Assembly: GCF_003609775.1 (NCBI RefSeq)
Contig: NZ_AP018049.1
Location: 124,001-188,000, forward strand
Length of the DNA stretch: 64,000 nucleotides
Direction of reading: 5' to 3'
Source: Prevotella melaninogenica
GTDB lineage: Bacteria > Bacteroidota > Bacteroidia > Bacteroidales > Bacteroidaceae
Of the stretch, positions 9,167-18,188 are shown piece by piece. The notes under the pieces are model-generated. The model was not told where the DNA came from, did not search any database, and saw nothing but the letters and a program-made list of their open reading frames with translations. Position 1 is the first letter of the stretch. The number at the start of each line of letters is the position of its first letter. Position numbers and translations under genes: made by a program.

Positions 9167-10102
9167 ATGAAAGCAACCAGAAAATGCAGTTTTTGCGGCA
9201 AGTCCTTTGTAACCCGAAGCGGTATGCAAAGATATTGCAGTGAGGCTTGTCAGGCAGAAGCCAAACGAGCCAGAGTGATGCAGAAGAACAACCTCTTCAA
9301 AGTCGCCCAACCCTTGATGGAGATACAGCATCAGGAGTATCTCACCTTTTCCAAAGCAGCCATCCTCATGGGCTGTTCCCGACAGTACATTTACAAACTT
9401 GTAGCCATCGGCAAGCTGAAAGCCTCACGCATCAGCAACCGCATGGCATTCATCCGCAGAGCCGACATCGAGCAGATGTTGGAGGGCAATCCCTATCACC
9501 GCATCCTGCCCGGCAACACCTCCACACCAAGGAAATCATCTTCATCTTCCTTACCTGCCAAAAGAGAAAAAAGGGAAAAGGAAAGCGAAGAAGTGTTGGA
9601 CTTCTATTCGGGCGAGGAGGTGATGTCCCTTTTTAAGGTAAAGCAGTCATGGCTTTACACTTCCGCCAAGCGTAACCATATCCCCATCTGCCGTATCGCA
9701 GGAAAGAACTATTACAGCAAGAAGCATATTGACGAGTTTTTCGGTGTGGCAGTTGATATTAGCGAAATTACCGACTGGCTACTGACCGAGGAGGTGGAGG
9801 AACTGTTCGGCATGAAGCCGACCGCACTCCGTGCCTACACCTATCGCCATAAGATACCCACTAAAAGAGAGTACGGGCGTACCTATTACTCCAAATCACA
9901 TTTGAACGAACTCCGCAGAACTGACCTTGTGAACGATGAACGCTACTATACCGTTGAGCAGGTGCAGCAAATCTATGGTCTTTCGTCAGCCAACATCTGC
10001 CATATCGTCAAGGTGAAGCACATCGAAAAGATAAAGGTGGGTGTGAAAAACCTGCTTTTGCGCTCAGATGTGGAGCGTGTCATGGCTGAAAGGAACAAAT
10101 AA
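9167..10102 (+). CDS. Zinc-finger and multi-HTH DNA-binding protein of the mobile element
   Basis: 311 residues. The N-terminus has a zinc-ribbon-like C-x2-C...C-x3-C pattern (CSFCGKSF...YCSEACQ, residues 7-30). Then come several excisionase-like winged-helix segments: about 59-105 (YLTFSKAAILMGCSRQYIYK), 145-190 (DFYSGEEVMSLFKVKQSWLY), 203-250 (WLLTEEVEELFGMKPTALRA) and 258-305 (YYTVEQVQQIYGLSSANICH). Four such units in one protein suggest binding to an array of sites, such as the repeats just upstream. Comparable proteins precede the integrase in Bacteroides mobilizable elements and help excision or integration. The integrase follows after a 140-base gap with its own promoter-like region. 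Confidence 0.7.
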   Translation: MKATRKCSFCGKSFVTRSGMQRYCSEACQAEAKRARVMQKNNLFKVAQPLMEIQHQEYLTFSKAAILMGCSRQYIYKLVAIGKLKASRISNRMAFIRRADIEQMLEGNPYHRILPGNTSTPRKSSSSSLPAKREKREKESEEVLDFYSGEEVMSLFKVKQSWLYTSAKRNHIPICRIAGKNYYSKKHIDEFFGVAVDISEITDWLLTEEVEELFGMKPTALRAYTYRHKIPTKREYGRTYYSKSHLNELRRTDLVNDERYYTVEQVQQIYGLSSANICHIVKVKHIEKIKVGVKNLLLRSDVERVMAERNK

Positions 10103-10122
10103 CCGTGAAAAATCGGGATTAT

Positions 10123-10190
10123 CGAAAATTATTTCAAAATGATGTATCGTGGAGGTATTCACGGATATTTCACGTTGTTCCTTTGCCATC
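10123..10190 (+). promoter_or_regulatory. Shared control region upstream of the integrase
   Basis: These 68 bases match 12572-12639 at roughly three positions in four, including TCGTGGAG and TATTCACGGATAT. Both end in a CCTTTG box like a -7 element and both lie just before an element gene (int here, the excisionase-like gene there). This suggests a common operator and promoter. Confidence 0.5.
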
Positions 10191-10243
10191 GGAAACATGG
10201 ATACAACTCCAAAATGTATACAACCAATTAAAACATAATTATT

Positions 10244-11362
10244 ATGAGTAAATGCAAAACAGTTACCTTGCGTAAGCGCAAGATTAAGAACGGGACACAG
10301 TATTCACTATGCCTTGACTACTATCCCGGCTACCGTGACAATGTCACCATGAGAGTGATTACACGTGAAGCCTTAGGAATTTACATCTTCGCCAAACCTG
10401 CAAACCAGCAGGAACGGGACTTCAACGCACGCATGATGAAGAAAGCGGTCATCCTGCGCAACCAGCGCTACGAAGCCATTTTCAATGAAAACAACGGCTT
10501 TTTTGACAAGACCAAGATGAAGGGCGATTTCCTTGCCTATTTCAAAGGACTGGCTGACCGCAAGAATATCAAGTGGCAGCACGTATACAAGCATTTCCAG
10601 CGGTTCGTGAACGGCAAATGCACCTTTGAGGAGGTGGATGTGGATTTGTGCCGCAAGTTCATGGAATACCTGCTTGATGCACCCCAATCCATCCACACCA
10701 ACCAAAAGCTGCACATCAACTCCGCAGCAGGCTATTGGTCAACTTTCCGTGCCGTGCTGCACACCGCTTACCGTGACAGGAAGATAAAGGAGAACCCAAA
10801 CGGCTTCTTAGACCGCATCGAGTGCATTCCCACCATCAGGGAGCATTTGAGCCAAGAGGAACTGATACGGCTTGCCGAAACACCCTGTGAGGAGGAGGTC
10901 TTGAAAAAAGCTTTTCTTTTCGCCTGTCTTACGGGACTGAGAAAGAGCGACATCAGACAGCTCACGTGGCAGCAGATACAACCATACACCAACGGCAGGA
11001 TGTTCGTTACCACCCGTATGCAGAAAACCAAAGAAATAGTGCATAACCCCATCAGTGATGAAGCCTATGGACTGCTGGGAGAACGGGGCGAGGGACTTAT
11101 CTTTGAGGATTTCAAGGACAAGATGCTGCAAGGACCACTCCAACGGTGGCTCACGGCAGCAGGGATAACCAAGAAAATCACCTTTCACTGTACCCGCCAC
11201 AGCTTCGGAAGCCTGCACGTGGAAATGGGAACGGACATGGCTGTCATCCAAGCCTATCTCGGACATAAGAACATTACCACCACACAAATCTATTCCAAGA
11301 TAGCAGCGCAGCAGATGTGTCAGGTGGTGGACAAGATAACCTTGAAGCGCAAGGAGGCATAA
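10244..11362 (+). CDS. int: Tyrosine recombinase (integrase) of the mobile element
   Basis: 372 residues with the usual Bacteroidetes phage-integrase layout: N-terminal arm-binding segment, a SAM-like core-binding domain (about 95-185) and a C-terminal catalytic domain. The catalytic residues are visible: R233 (TGLRKSD), H315 and R318 (HCTRH), H341 (LGHKN) and the nucleophile Y350 (QIYSKI). It would carry out insertion and excision of the element through a Holliday junction, with the excisionase-like proteins giving direction. The start ATG at 10244 follows an AT-rich leader, and a CCTTTG promoter-like box lies about 60 bases upstream. All key residues are present, so it appears functional. 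Confidence 0.92.
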   Translation: MSKCKTVTLRKRKIKNGTQYSLCLDYYPGYRDNVTMRVITREALGIYIFAKPANQQERDFNARMMKKAVILRNQRYEAIFNENNGFFDKTKMKGDFLAYFKGLADRKNIKWQHVYKHFQRFVNGKCTFEEVDVDLCRKFMEYLLDAPQSIHTNQKLHINSAAGYWSTFRAVLHTAYRDRKIKENPNGFLDRIECIPTIREHLSQEELIRLAETPCEEEVLKKAFLFACLTGLRKSDIRQLTWQQIQPYTNGRMFVTTRMQKTKEIVHNPISDEAYGLLGERGEGLIFEDFKDKMLQGPLQRWLTAAGITKKITFHCTRHSFGSLHVEMGTDMAVIQAYLGHKNITTTQIYSKIAAQQMCQVVDKITLKRKEA

Positions 11363-11609
11363 ATGTCTCACATTGACAGGTATTCAGAGGGGCGGTTATG
11401 GCTACAAGGCTATAATCGCCCCTCTATGTTTTTGGCTTGATGCCACCATTTATAAGCCCCTCAGAGTATGAAACAGAGTATGATATGATGACATTTCGTG
11501 AAATACATTGAAAAAGACCGTTCTAACCGCAAATAACGGGCAGTAATTGGGAAAAATAGCATTAACTTTGCACAAAATAATACAGGAACATTCAATCTCT
11601 CAACGAAAT

Positions 11610-12467
11610 ATGGAATCATCAATCAAGGACAAATACATCATCTTGGGCTTTGTCGGCTTCGCCATCGTCCTAATATCTTCCATTGCCACGCTGGTAATAG
11701 CGGACAGCTTCAACCAAGACAACTTTGTCAGGTGGATAGTATTCGTATGCTGTAACCTGTTGGGATGGTTGCTCTATCTCTCCTTTCAGACACTTATCTT
11801 TGATACATACGAAATCTACAAAATCAAGTTCGGCAAGAAAGAAACGATTGCCGAAGCCATAGAGGTGCAGGAAGAACTGTCACAAAATACACTTGAAGAA
11901 GCCACATCTGTGCCTGGACCTACATCAGTCCCTGAGCCTGTACCCGAATCATCCCCGACAAAAGAAGAGACACTTATCCAAACACAACCGATAGAGCTTA
12001 CTATCGCCCCGGATCTTCACGAAAAGAACCGTGCCAATTACGCAAGCAGAGAGCAACGGGAAAAGGAAGAGCGCATCCGCATGGTCATGGAGTATTGCCA
12101 TTATTACCTGCCTCGCATTGCCGACCAAGAAACCGTGAACCACATCTGTACTGAGGTGGACAAATGGATGAATCTTAACACTTATACCCCGAAGCCCATA
12201 CAAAGACCGTTTACCAAAGACATCAACAACATTCCACTCCGTCACTTCGTATGGAATATCTCTGAGCGTTTCCTGTACAAGAGATACTACAATGGGGATA
12301 ACCGTGCCAAGTTCATCAAAGCCCTTTTCCCGAAATCGTTTGCTGATACAGACTTATCAACCATCAAGAATTTCAAGGTAGAGCCGTTAAAGACGGAAAT
12401 TCCCATTGATGAACCCGAAAACGGCAAACTTGATTTCCACTATCCCGAGGATTATGTGCGGAATTAG
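11610..12467 (+). CDS. Element-encoded membrane protein of unknown function
   Basis: 285 residues from the ATG at 11610. An upstream in-frame TTG is unlikely because a TAACTTTG -7 box (11563-11570) lies between them. Two transmembrane helices (about residues 8-28 and 38-60) are followed by a proline/glutamate-rich linker (SVPGPTSVPEPVPESSP) and a soluble C-terminal domain (about 140-285) with conserved-looking aromatic residues. I do not recognise a family. Its position between int and the excisionase suggests a cargo or maintenance gene of the element; an anchor for an immunity or entry-exclusion role is possible but unsupported. Confidence 0.6.
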   Translation: MESSIKDKYIILGFVGFAIVLISSIATLVIADSFNQDNFVRWIVFVCCNLLGWLLYLSFQTLIFDTYEIYKIKFGKKETIAEAIEVQEELSQNTLEEATSVPGPTSVPEPVPESSPTKEETLIQTQPIELTIAPDLHEKNRANYASREQREKEERIRMVMEYCHYYLPRIADQETVNHICTEVDKWMNLNTYTPKPIQRPFTKDINNIPLRHFVWNISERFLYKRYYNGDNRAKFIKALFPKSFADTDLSTIKNFKVEPLKTEIPIDEPENGKLDFHYPEDYVRN

Positions 12468-12571
12468 GATAATCACGACACCAACGACAACCATCCGGTA
12501 ACTCATAACCGCCTGTTTTACATCGTTTCCCGAGTAATTTTACCCGTCATTTATGGCTGGGCTTAATTATT

Positions 12572-12639
12572 CGGGAATTATTTTGCAATGACGTGTCGTG
12601 GAGATATTCACGGATATATCATTTCAGTCCTTTGCGCCA
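12572..12639 (+). promoter_or_regulatory. Shared control region upstream of the excisionase-like operon
   Basis: Partner of the 68-base sequence at 10123-10190. It ends in AGTCCTTTGC, about 30 bases before the chosen start at 12667. Its presence argues against an upstream in-frame ATG at 12598, which would lie inside it. Confidence 0.5.
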
Positions 12640-12666
12640 AGTCTTACAAAAGAGACGAGTACGCGA

Positions 12667-13041
12667 ATGGAAAAATCAATTCTTACCTTCAACGACCTCC
12701 CCGAGGTTGTCGCTCAGCTTCGAGACGAAGTGATGAGCCTGAAAAGCCTGCTCGCCGAGCAGCGCAGTGTGAACAATGCCAAAACGGTGGACACCCACGT
12801 GCCCATGTCTGTGGACGAGGCAGCAGAGTATTTAGGTATCCCTAAGGGTACGCTCTACATGAAACTGTCAGAAGGGACAATCCCTGCCACCAAGCCCGGC
12901 AAACGCTATTGCCTTTACCGTGACGAACTGGACAAGTGGCTGGAAACCGCCCGAAAGAATCCCATACCGTTGTCAGACGAGGAACTGAACAAGTCCTTAT
13001 CCTCTTCCCACCGTCGCAAGCCCAACCCACGTAACTGGTGA
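12667..13041 (+). CDS. Excisionase-family helix-turn-helix protein
   Basis: 124 residues from the ATG at 12667. A short predicted coiled segment (VAQLRDEVMSLKSLLAEQ) is followed by an excisionase-type winged-helix domain (about 45-95: MSVDEAAEYLGIPKGTLYM...GKRYCLYRDELDKWL). Such proteins bend DNA at attachment sites and favour excision, or act as regulators of the mobilization genes. Its stop overlaps the GTG start of the ATPase gene (GTGA), so the genes are translationally coupled. It heads the ATPase and primase-like operon. Confidence 0.8.
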   Translation: MEKSILTFNDLPEVVAQLRDEVMSLKSLLAEQRSVNNAKTVDTHVPMSVDEAAEYLGIPKGTLYMKLSEGTIPATKPGKRYCLYRDELDKWLETARKNPIPLSDEELNKSLSSSHRRKPNPRNW

Positions 13042-14144
13042 ATGATATGGAAGAGGATAAGAACTATATCAACCTGATACGTGGCGACCTCACAAAAGCA
13101 TCCCAAGCGCATAACGGTATGCCCGACAGTGTAGGCATGATGAATATCAAGACGGCAAACCAAACCATTCTTGAAGCATCGTTATTGCCTACGCCCCGTG
13201 CGCTGTGGGACAGCTTTTGGTACGAGGGGGAACTCTCCTGCTTGTTTGCCGATTCCAACGTGGGCAAGTCCATCCTTGCCGTGCAGATAGCCGACCGCAT
13301 CGCCCGAACCGACAATGTGCTGTATCTGGACTTTGAACTGTCCGAAAAGCAGTTCCAGCTCCGCTATACCAACGAGCATGGAGAGCTCTACACCTTTCCC
13401 GACAAACTCTATCGGGTGTCTATTGACTGCAACCAGCTTTTGGATGCCAACTTTGAGGAAGCTATCATAGGCGGCATTGAACAGATGGCTGTGCAGACCG
13501 ACTGCAAGATTTTCATCATTGACAATCTTACCTACCTGTGTTGCGCCATGGAGAAAGGCGATGCCGCAGGACGGCTGATGATTCAGCTGAACAATCTCAA
13601 AAAGAGATATGCGCTCTCTATCCTTGTCCTAGCACATACGCCCAAACGCTCTTTGGATTGTCCCATCACATCCAACGACCTTGCCGGAAGCAAACGGCTC
13701 TACAATTTCTTTGACAGCGTGTTCACCATTGGAAAAAGTGCCCAAGACGGAGGGCTTCGCTATGTGAAGCAGCTTAAAGTGCGCTATGGCACGTTCTCTC
13801 ATGATGCGGATAATGTAATCGTTTACGAGATTGACAAGGTGGATGCTTTCTTGCAGTTCGTGTTCAGGGGCTATTCCACGGAAAAGGAACACTTGAAAAA
13901 ATTGGGCGACAATGAATCAAGCCAAAGGGATTGCCAAATTCTGCAACTCTCCCAATCGGGCAAGTCCGTCAGGGAGATAGCCTCACAGGTGAATTGTGGC
14001 AAGTCCACCGTAAACCGTATCATCCAGCGCAGCAAAGAGAGTAAAAACGCAGGTGTCCCAAGTGTCCCACTGTCCCAACCCTTAGAGTGTGGGACAATGG
14101 GACAGGATGGGACAGCCGACAATCAACCATCAAAAACGGACTAA
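13038..14144 (+). CDS. RecA-fold AAA ATPase (RepA/DnaB-like) of the mobile element
   Basis: 368 residues. A RecA-like core contains Walker A (ADSNVGKS, about residues 71-78) and Walker B (IFIIDNL, about 157-163), typical of AAA_25/RepA-type replicative helicases or helicase loaders found in mobilizable elements. The C-terminal part has an HTH-like segment (SVREIASQVNCGKSTVNRI, about 313-331). It starts at GTG overlapping the excisionase stop; an ATG three codons in is an alternative. The primase-like gene follows after 3 bases. It probably supports replication of the excised circle or processing of transferred single strands. Confidence 0.82.
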   Translation: MNDMEEDKNYINLIRGDLTKASQAHNGMPDSVGMMNIKTANQTILEASLLPTPRALWDSFWYEGELSCLFADSNVGKSILAVQIADRIARTDNVLYLDFELSEKQFQLRYTNEHGELYTFPDKLYRVSIDCNQLLDANFEEAIIGGIEQMAVQTDCKIFIIDNLTYLCCAMEKGDAAGRLMIQLNNLKKRYALSILVLAHTPKRSLDCPITSNDLAGSKRLYNFFDSVFTIGKSAQDGGLRYVKQLKVRYGTFSHDADNVIVYEIDKVDAFLQFVFRGYSTEKEHLKKLGDNESSQRDCQILQLSQSGKSVREIASQVNCGKSTVNRIIQRSKESKNAGVPSVPLSQPLECGTMGQDGTADNQPSKTD

Positions 14145-14147
14145 GCT

Positions 14148-15263
14148 ATGGGCAATTATTCATTACAGAAGTATAAAGGAACGGCAACACGGCATACCTG
14201 CCCCAAATGCGGAGACAGGCATTCTTTCGTCTATTACGTGGACGAAAATAATGTGCCGTTGCATCCATCGGTCGGCAGATGTAACCACGAAAGCGGTTGT
14301 GGGTATCACTACACTCCGAAAGAGTATTTTCAAGAGCATCCTGAACACAGAACTACCAATGATTTCTCTTTTGACAGGCAAAGAGCAGAGCAGAAGAAAG
14401 TGAAGCAGCAAAGTAAGCCGACAGCCATCGGCTATATTCCCCCTCACTATGTGGAGAAGTCGCAAAGCGAGCGTAGCAATTTCTTCCGTTTCCTCTTCAC
14501 ACTCCTTACTTCCTACTATGGCGACAAGGCGAAAGAGGTGTTGAAGCGGTTGTTGGAGGAATACCGTTTGGGGGCTACCCGTGACGGCTCTGTTATCTTT
14601 TGGCAGATAGACAGGACGGGCAAGGTACGCACGGGAAAGGTGATGCAGTACAATCCCGAAGACGGACACCGTATCAAGGGAGGACAGACATCGGCAGTGA
14701 ACTGGATACACAGCATATTGAAAAAGCAGCGTGTGTTGGCAGAGGATTGGCAACTATCCCAATGCCTTTTCGGGGAACACTTGTTGAAAACGCATCCCGA
14801 CAAGGTGGTGGTCTTGGTGGAATCCGAGAAGAGTGCCGTTATCGGTTCTGCTATCTTCCCCGATTATGTATGGCTGGCTACGGGTGGTAAGAGTCAGATG
14901 AGAGAAGAGAAACTCCGTGTACTGTCAGGGCGAACCGTGCTTCTCTTTCCCGATGCCGATGCTTATGCCGAGTGGAAACAGCGAGCCGAGAGCATGTACT
15001 TTTGTAAGGTGGTGGTTTCGGACATCATCGAAAGGAATGCCACCCCGAAACAAAAAGAAGCCCATATCGACATAGCCGATTGGATTATCTTTCAGATACG
15101 GGAGGGCAAGGTGATGAGTACAGCCAACCACTTGGTCGAGGCTGAGAGAATCCTCCAGCGGATGATAGAGAAGAATCCCGTCCTGCAAAAACTGATAGAC
15201 GATTTAGACCTTGTGCTGGTCGGTGCATCTCCAATCGGCAACGATGATGAAAAACCTCCCTGA
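14148..15263 (+). CDS. Primase-like zinc-finger/Toprim protein (DUF6371-like)
   Basis: 371 residues. The N-terminal zinc finger has the DnaG/CHC2-like pattern CPKCG...C-x4-CGYH (about residues 19-50). The C-terminal half has Toprim-like blocks: VVLVESEKSA (acidic first motif) and TVLLFPDADA (second acidic motif), separated by ATGGKSQ. This layout is that of the DUF6371 proteins of Bacteroides elements, which pair with a RepA-like ATPase. It probably primes DNA synthesis for the element. It lies 3 bases after the ATPase gene. Confidence 0.75.
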   Translation: MGNYSLQKYKGTATRHTCPKCGDRHSFVYYVDENNVPLHPSVGRCNHESGCGYHYTPKEYFQEHPEHRTTNDFSFDRQRAEQKKVKQQSKPTAIGYIPPHYVEKSQSERSNFFRFLFTLLTSYYGDKAKEVLKRLLEEYRLGATRDGSVIFWQIDRTGKVRTGKVMQYNPEDGHRIKGGQTSAVNWIHSILKKQRVLAEDWQLSQCLFGEHLLKTHPDKVVVLVESEKSAVIGSAIFPDYVWLATGGKSQMREEKLRVLSGRTVLLFPDADAYAEWKQRAESMYFCKVVVSDIIERNATPKQKEAHIDIADWIIFQIREGKVMSTANHLVEAERILQRMIEKNPVLQKLIDDLDLVLVGASPIGNDDEKPP

Positions 15264-15545
15264 CGGAGGAGAGCGGAAGCCGTAGGCTGGAGTTTGCAGA
15301 CAATGGCTTGCCATTGATATAGCCCACTATAACTACACGCTCCGCTTACGTAGTTGTGGGCTCTCCCGAGGGGATTAGGGTTTTACCCTAATGACCCACT
15401 CAGGGCGTTTCTCCCCTGAGAACCCAGAGCAAAGAGTGACCCTCTCTTTGCAATCTCCGCTTATGGGTTGCACCCCTAAGAACCCCATGCGTTTACGGAC
15501 AGCGGAAAAGCAAACAATAAAGTACAAACCAAAAAACAAGTATCT
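15264..15545 (+). other. Probable origin of transfer (oriT) region
   Basis: This 280-base non-coding stretch directly before the relaxase gene holds two inverted repeats. One is AGCCCAC-TAT-AACTAC pairing with GTAGTT-GTGGGCT (15321-15362). The other is ATTAGGG-TTTT-ACCCTAAT (15374-15392). MobV-type oriT sites usually lie just upstream of their relaxase gene and contain such hairpins next to the nick. The nick position cannot be read from the sequence alone. Confidence 0.5.
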
Positions 15546-16694
15546 ATGGCAACAAAATCAAGCATACATATCAAGCCCTGCAACATCGCATCGAGCGAGG
15601 CTCACAACAGGAGGACTGCCGAATACATGCGCCACATCGGAGAGTCCAGAATCTATGTCGTTCCTGAACTATCCACCGATAACGAACAGTGGATAAATCC
15701 CGACTTCGGCAGTCCGGATTTGCGGATGCATTATGACAATATCAGACAGATGGTAAAGGAAAAGACCGGACGTGCCATGCAGGAAAAGGAGCGTGAACGC
15801 AAAGGCAAGAACGGTAAAATAGTCAAGATTGCGGGATGCTCCCCCATACGTGAAGGAGTGCTGCTTGTCAGGTCGGACACCACACTGGCAGACGTGCGTA
15901 AATTCGGTGAGGAGTGTCAAAGACGCTGGGGAATCACACCGCTGCAAATCTTCCTGCACAAGGATGAAGGGCATTGGCTGAACGGTCAGCCGGAAGCGGA
16001 AGACAGGGAAAGCTTCAAAGTCGGGGACAGATGGTTCAAGCCGAACTATCATGCCCATATCGTTTTCGACTGGATGAACCACGAAACAGGAAAGAGCCGA
16101 AAGCTCAATGACGATGACATGATGCAGATGCAGACCCTTGCATCCGACATCCTGCTGATGGAACGCGGGCAGTCAAAGGCTGTCACTGGTAAGGAGCATC
16201 TGGAACGGAACGACTTTATCATTGAGAAGCAGAAAGCTGAACTGCAACGCATGGATGCAGCCAAACGGCACAAAGAAGAACAGATAAATCTTGCCGAGCA
16301 GGAACTGAAACAGGTGAAATCAGAAATACGCACTGACAAGTTAAAGAAGACAGCCACCACGGCAGCGACAGCCATAACTAGTGGAGTTGCTTCTCTTTTC
16401 GGGAGTGGAAAACTGAAAGAACTGGAACGTGCCAACGAAAAACTGCAAGACGAGGTTTCAAAACGGAACACCAATATTGAAAAATTGCAGAGCCAAGTAC
16501 AGCAGATGCAGAAACAGCATGATACGCAAATCCACAATCTCAGAGAAATGCACAGGCAGGAACTTGACATGAAAGAAAAAGAACTGTCACGGCTCGCCAG
16601 AATCATAGACAAGGCTTTCAGGTGGTTTCGATGTTCAGGGAAATGCTGCGCATGGAAAAGTTTTGTGCCATGCTGGGATTCTCTAAAGAAATGA
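15546..16694 (+). CDS. mobA: MobV-family relaxase, C-terminus altered by frameshift
   Basis: 382 residues, of which about 361 are native. The N-terminal Mob_Pre domain nicks oriT and carries the strand into the recipient. The metal-binding/catalytic pattern is visible as HKDEGHW followed by NYHAHIVFDW (about residues 138-180), equivalent to HxDE...HxH. A long coiled-coil tail follows (about 220-355). At 16629-16630 the frame is lost: TGG TTT CGA here, where the expected Trp-Phe-Pro-Met needs one more base. The protein then ends in 21 foreign residues. The missing C-terminus remains readable at 16622-16948. The relaxase domain is whole, so nicking could persist, but function is uncertain. Confidence 0.8.
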   Translation: MATKSSIHIKPCNIASSEAHNRRTAEYMRHIGESRIYVVPELSTDNEQWINPDFGSPDLRMHYDNIRQMVKEKTGRAMQEKERERKGKNGKIVKIAGCSPIREGVLLVRSDTTLADVRKFGEECQRRWGITPLQIFLHKDEGHWLNGQPEAEDRESFKVGDRWFKPNYHAHIVFDWMNHETGKSRKLNDDDMMQMQTLASDILLMERGQSKAVTGKEHLERNDFIIEKQKAELQRMDAAKRHKEEQINLAEQELKQVKSEIRTDKLKKTATTAATAITSGVASLFGSGKLKELERANEKLQDEVSKRNTNIEKLQSQVQQMQKQHDTQIHNLREMHRQELDMKEKELSRLARIIDKAFRWFRCSGKCCAWKSFVPCWDSLKK

Positions 16695-16948
16695 CTGAAA
16701 GTCTTATAGTCAAAAAAGAAGCCCTGAAATGTAGCGGTAAAATCTATTCCGAGCAACACAGGCGGAACTTTGATATAAAGGATGATATTTTAAGGGTGGA
16801 AAATGACCCTGACGATGAAAGCAGGCTGAACCTGACAATAAACAGGAAGCCGATTGCCGACTGGTTCAGGGAGCAATGGCACAGGCTTAGATATGGAGCA
16901 AGAGTGCCGCAACAGGAAGAAAGAAAAAGTAGAGGATTCAAATTATAA
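16622..16948 (+). pseudogene. mobA: Detached C-terminal part of the MobV relaxase
   Basis: This frame continues the relaxase after a one-base deletion near 16629, from MFREMLRMEKFC through IYSEQHRRNFDIKDDILRV to the end RKSRGFKL. From memory of Bacteroides mobilization proteins this is their usual C-terminal segment. It has no obvious ribosome binding site of its own. The lesion may be a recent mutation, a sequencing error, or a slippage site, although there is no long homopolymer at the point of shift. Confidence 0.7.
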
Positions 16949-16966
16949 TAGAAGCAATTTGATTAG

Positions 16967-17009
16967 TAATCTAAAAGCACTCCGATAACGATTAGAGTGC
17001 TTTTAGATT
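16967..17009. terminator. Bidirectional terminator between mobA and cfxA
   Basis: AATCTAAAAGCACTC pairs with GAGTGCTTTTAGATT around a 12-base loop, between two convergent genes. A/T-rich arms make it usable from both sides. Confidence 0.7.
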
Positions 17010-17040
17010 GTTTATCATTAATTATCAAAGCAAGTGCAGT

Positions 17041-18006
17041 TTAAGATTTTACTGAAGTTTGCATTAATAAAGAATATACTACAGCTGATATATGCGCAAC
17101 ATATTGTGACGCTTGTGATTCATTTCCCTTGAAATCCTTAACAAATACCGCTAAGGTATAACTGATATTATTAGGCAGACATATATAGGCAACATCATTG
17201 TGAGCTGCAAGAACACCATTTTCATTAACATAACCTGAACCTGTCTTATGCGCTATAACAACCCCTTCTTTATCAAGAAGTGGAGCTGCTATCCTATCTA
17301 CACCTGTTTTGCATTCTTTTAACGTATTCTTAATGAAACTTTGTTTCTCATCATCGATAAGACCTTCAGTAAACAAACGATTCATCAACATTGCAGCACC
17401 AAGAGGAGATGTATAGTTAGAGTAAGCCTTGTTATGGTCAGCCGACATTTCCTCTTCCGTATAAGCTATCTGAAAACTTGAACGAGGAATGAGTGTGGCT
17501 ATAAAACTATCTGTTTGAGCGACATTAACCATATCCTTAAACATAAGGTTGCTTGCATTGTTGTCACTCTGAGTAAGAGTATAACGCAGCAAATCTCTCA
17601 CTGTCAATGATATGACTGGCCCTGAATAATCTTTCAGCATAGGACTCCAAGTCTTTGGGTCAAGTTTATCCCTATTTATATTTACTAAGGTATCAAGTGA
17701 AATTCCTTTATTGTCAAAGTCATTACAAAGAGCTAATGCCTGATGAACCTTAAACACACTCATCATAGGATAAACACTCTTATTATTGACCTTAACCGTA
17801 TCTCTGTTATTAACAATAACCGCCACACCAATTTCGCCAGGACAAGCTGAGACAATTTGAGAAATGCTATCAGTCAAAACATTTGTTAAAGGAGGATTTG
17901 CGCTATCTTTTGTCGCTGATTTATGGAACAATGAAAATACCAAGATGAAAATGCAAACTAAAGCTATACTCAAAACTACGATTTGTTTTTTTCTGTTTTT
18001 TTCCAT
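17041..18006 (-). CDS. cfxA: Class A extended-spectrum beta-lactamase CfxA
   Basis: 321 residues, the full CfxA length. It has an N-terminal signal/anchor segment (about 8-27), then a complete class A active site: S83-x-x-K86 (SVFK), S147-D148-N149, a glutamate cluster in the omega-loop region (EEE, 184-186) and K254-T255-G256. It hydrolyses penicillins and many cephalosporins in the periplasm and is the main cause of beta-lactam resistance in oral Prevotella. I recognise the sequence as CfxA. A glutamate at residue 296 (GNESQ) is, from memory, the CfxA2-type change, but the allele needs an alignment. It is convergent with mobA, and its own promoter lies at about 18054-18061. Base composition is lower in GC than the rest of the element, suggesting a separate origin. 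Confidence 0.97.
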   Translation of the reverse strand: MEKNRKKQIVVLSIALVCIFILVFSLFHKSATKDSANPPLTNVLTDSISQIVSACPGEIGVAVIVNNRDTVKVNNKSVYPMMSVFKVHQALALCNDFDNKGISLDTLVNINRDKLDPKTWSPMLKDYSGPVISLTVRDLLRYTLTQSDNNASNLMFKDMVNVAQTDSFIATLIPRSSFQIAYTEEEMSADHNKAYSNYTSPLGAAMLMNRLFTEGLIDDEKQSFIKNTLKECKTGVDRIAAPLLDKEGVVIAHKTGSGYVNENGVLAAHNDVAYICLPNNISYTLAVFVKDFKGNESQASQYVAHISAVVYSLLMQTSVKS

Positions 18007-18053
18007 GTTTATATTATTTATATTTGTTTGACGAGAATATCTTTATTTGCCGA

Positions 18054-18061
18054 CAAAGGTA
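18054..18061 (-). promoter_or_regulatory. -7 box of the cfxA promoter
   Basis: On the minus strand the sequence reads TACCTTTG, about 50 bases upstream of the cfxA start codon. I see no clear -33 TTG at the usual distance. Confidence 0.5.
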
Positions 18062-18188
18062 CATAACTTTACGGAAAAATATGTTTCTAAAATATATAAA
18101 TAGACAGCTGTGGGGAAAATGTGGGGAAAAATTAGATAATTAAAAAGGCTAAATGACTGGAAATAATCACTTAGCCTTTTAATCCGTA

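Noticed and set aside
11547..11609. Upstream TTG start for the element membrane protein
   Set aside because: A TAACTTTG box sits within the would-be coding region and the ATG at 11610 gives a normal membrane protein start.
12598..12666. Upstream ATG for the excisionase-like gene
   Set aside because: Lies inside the 68-base control sequence shared with int, ahead of the -7-like box.
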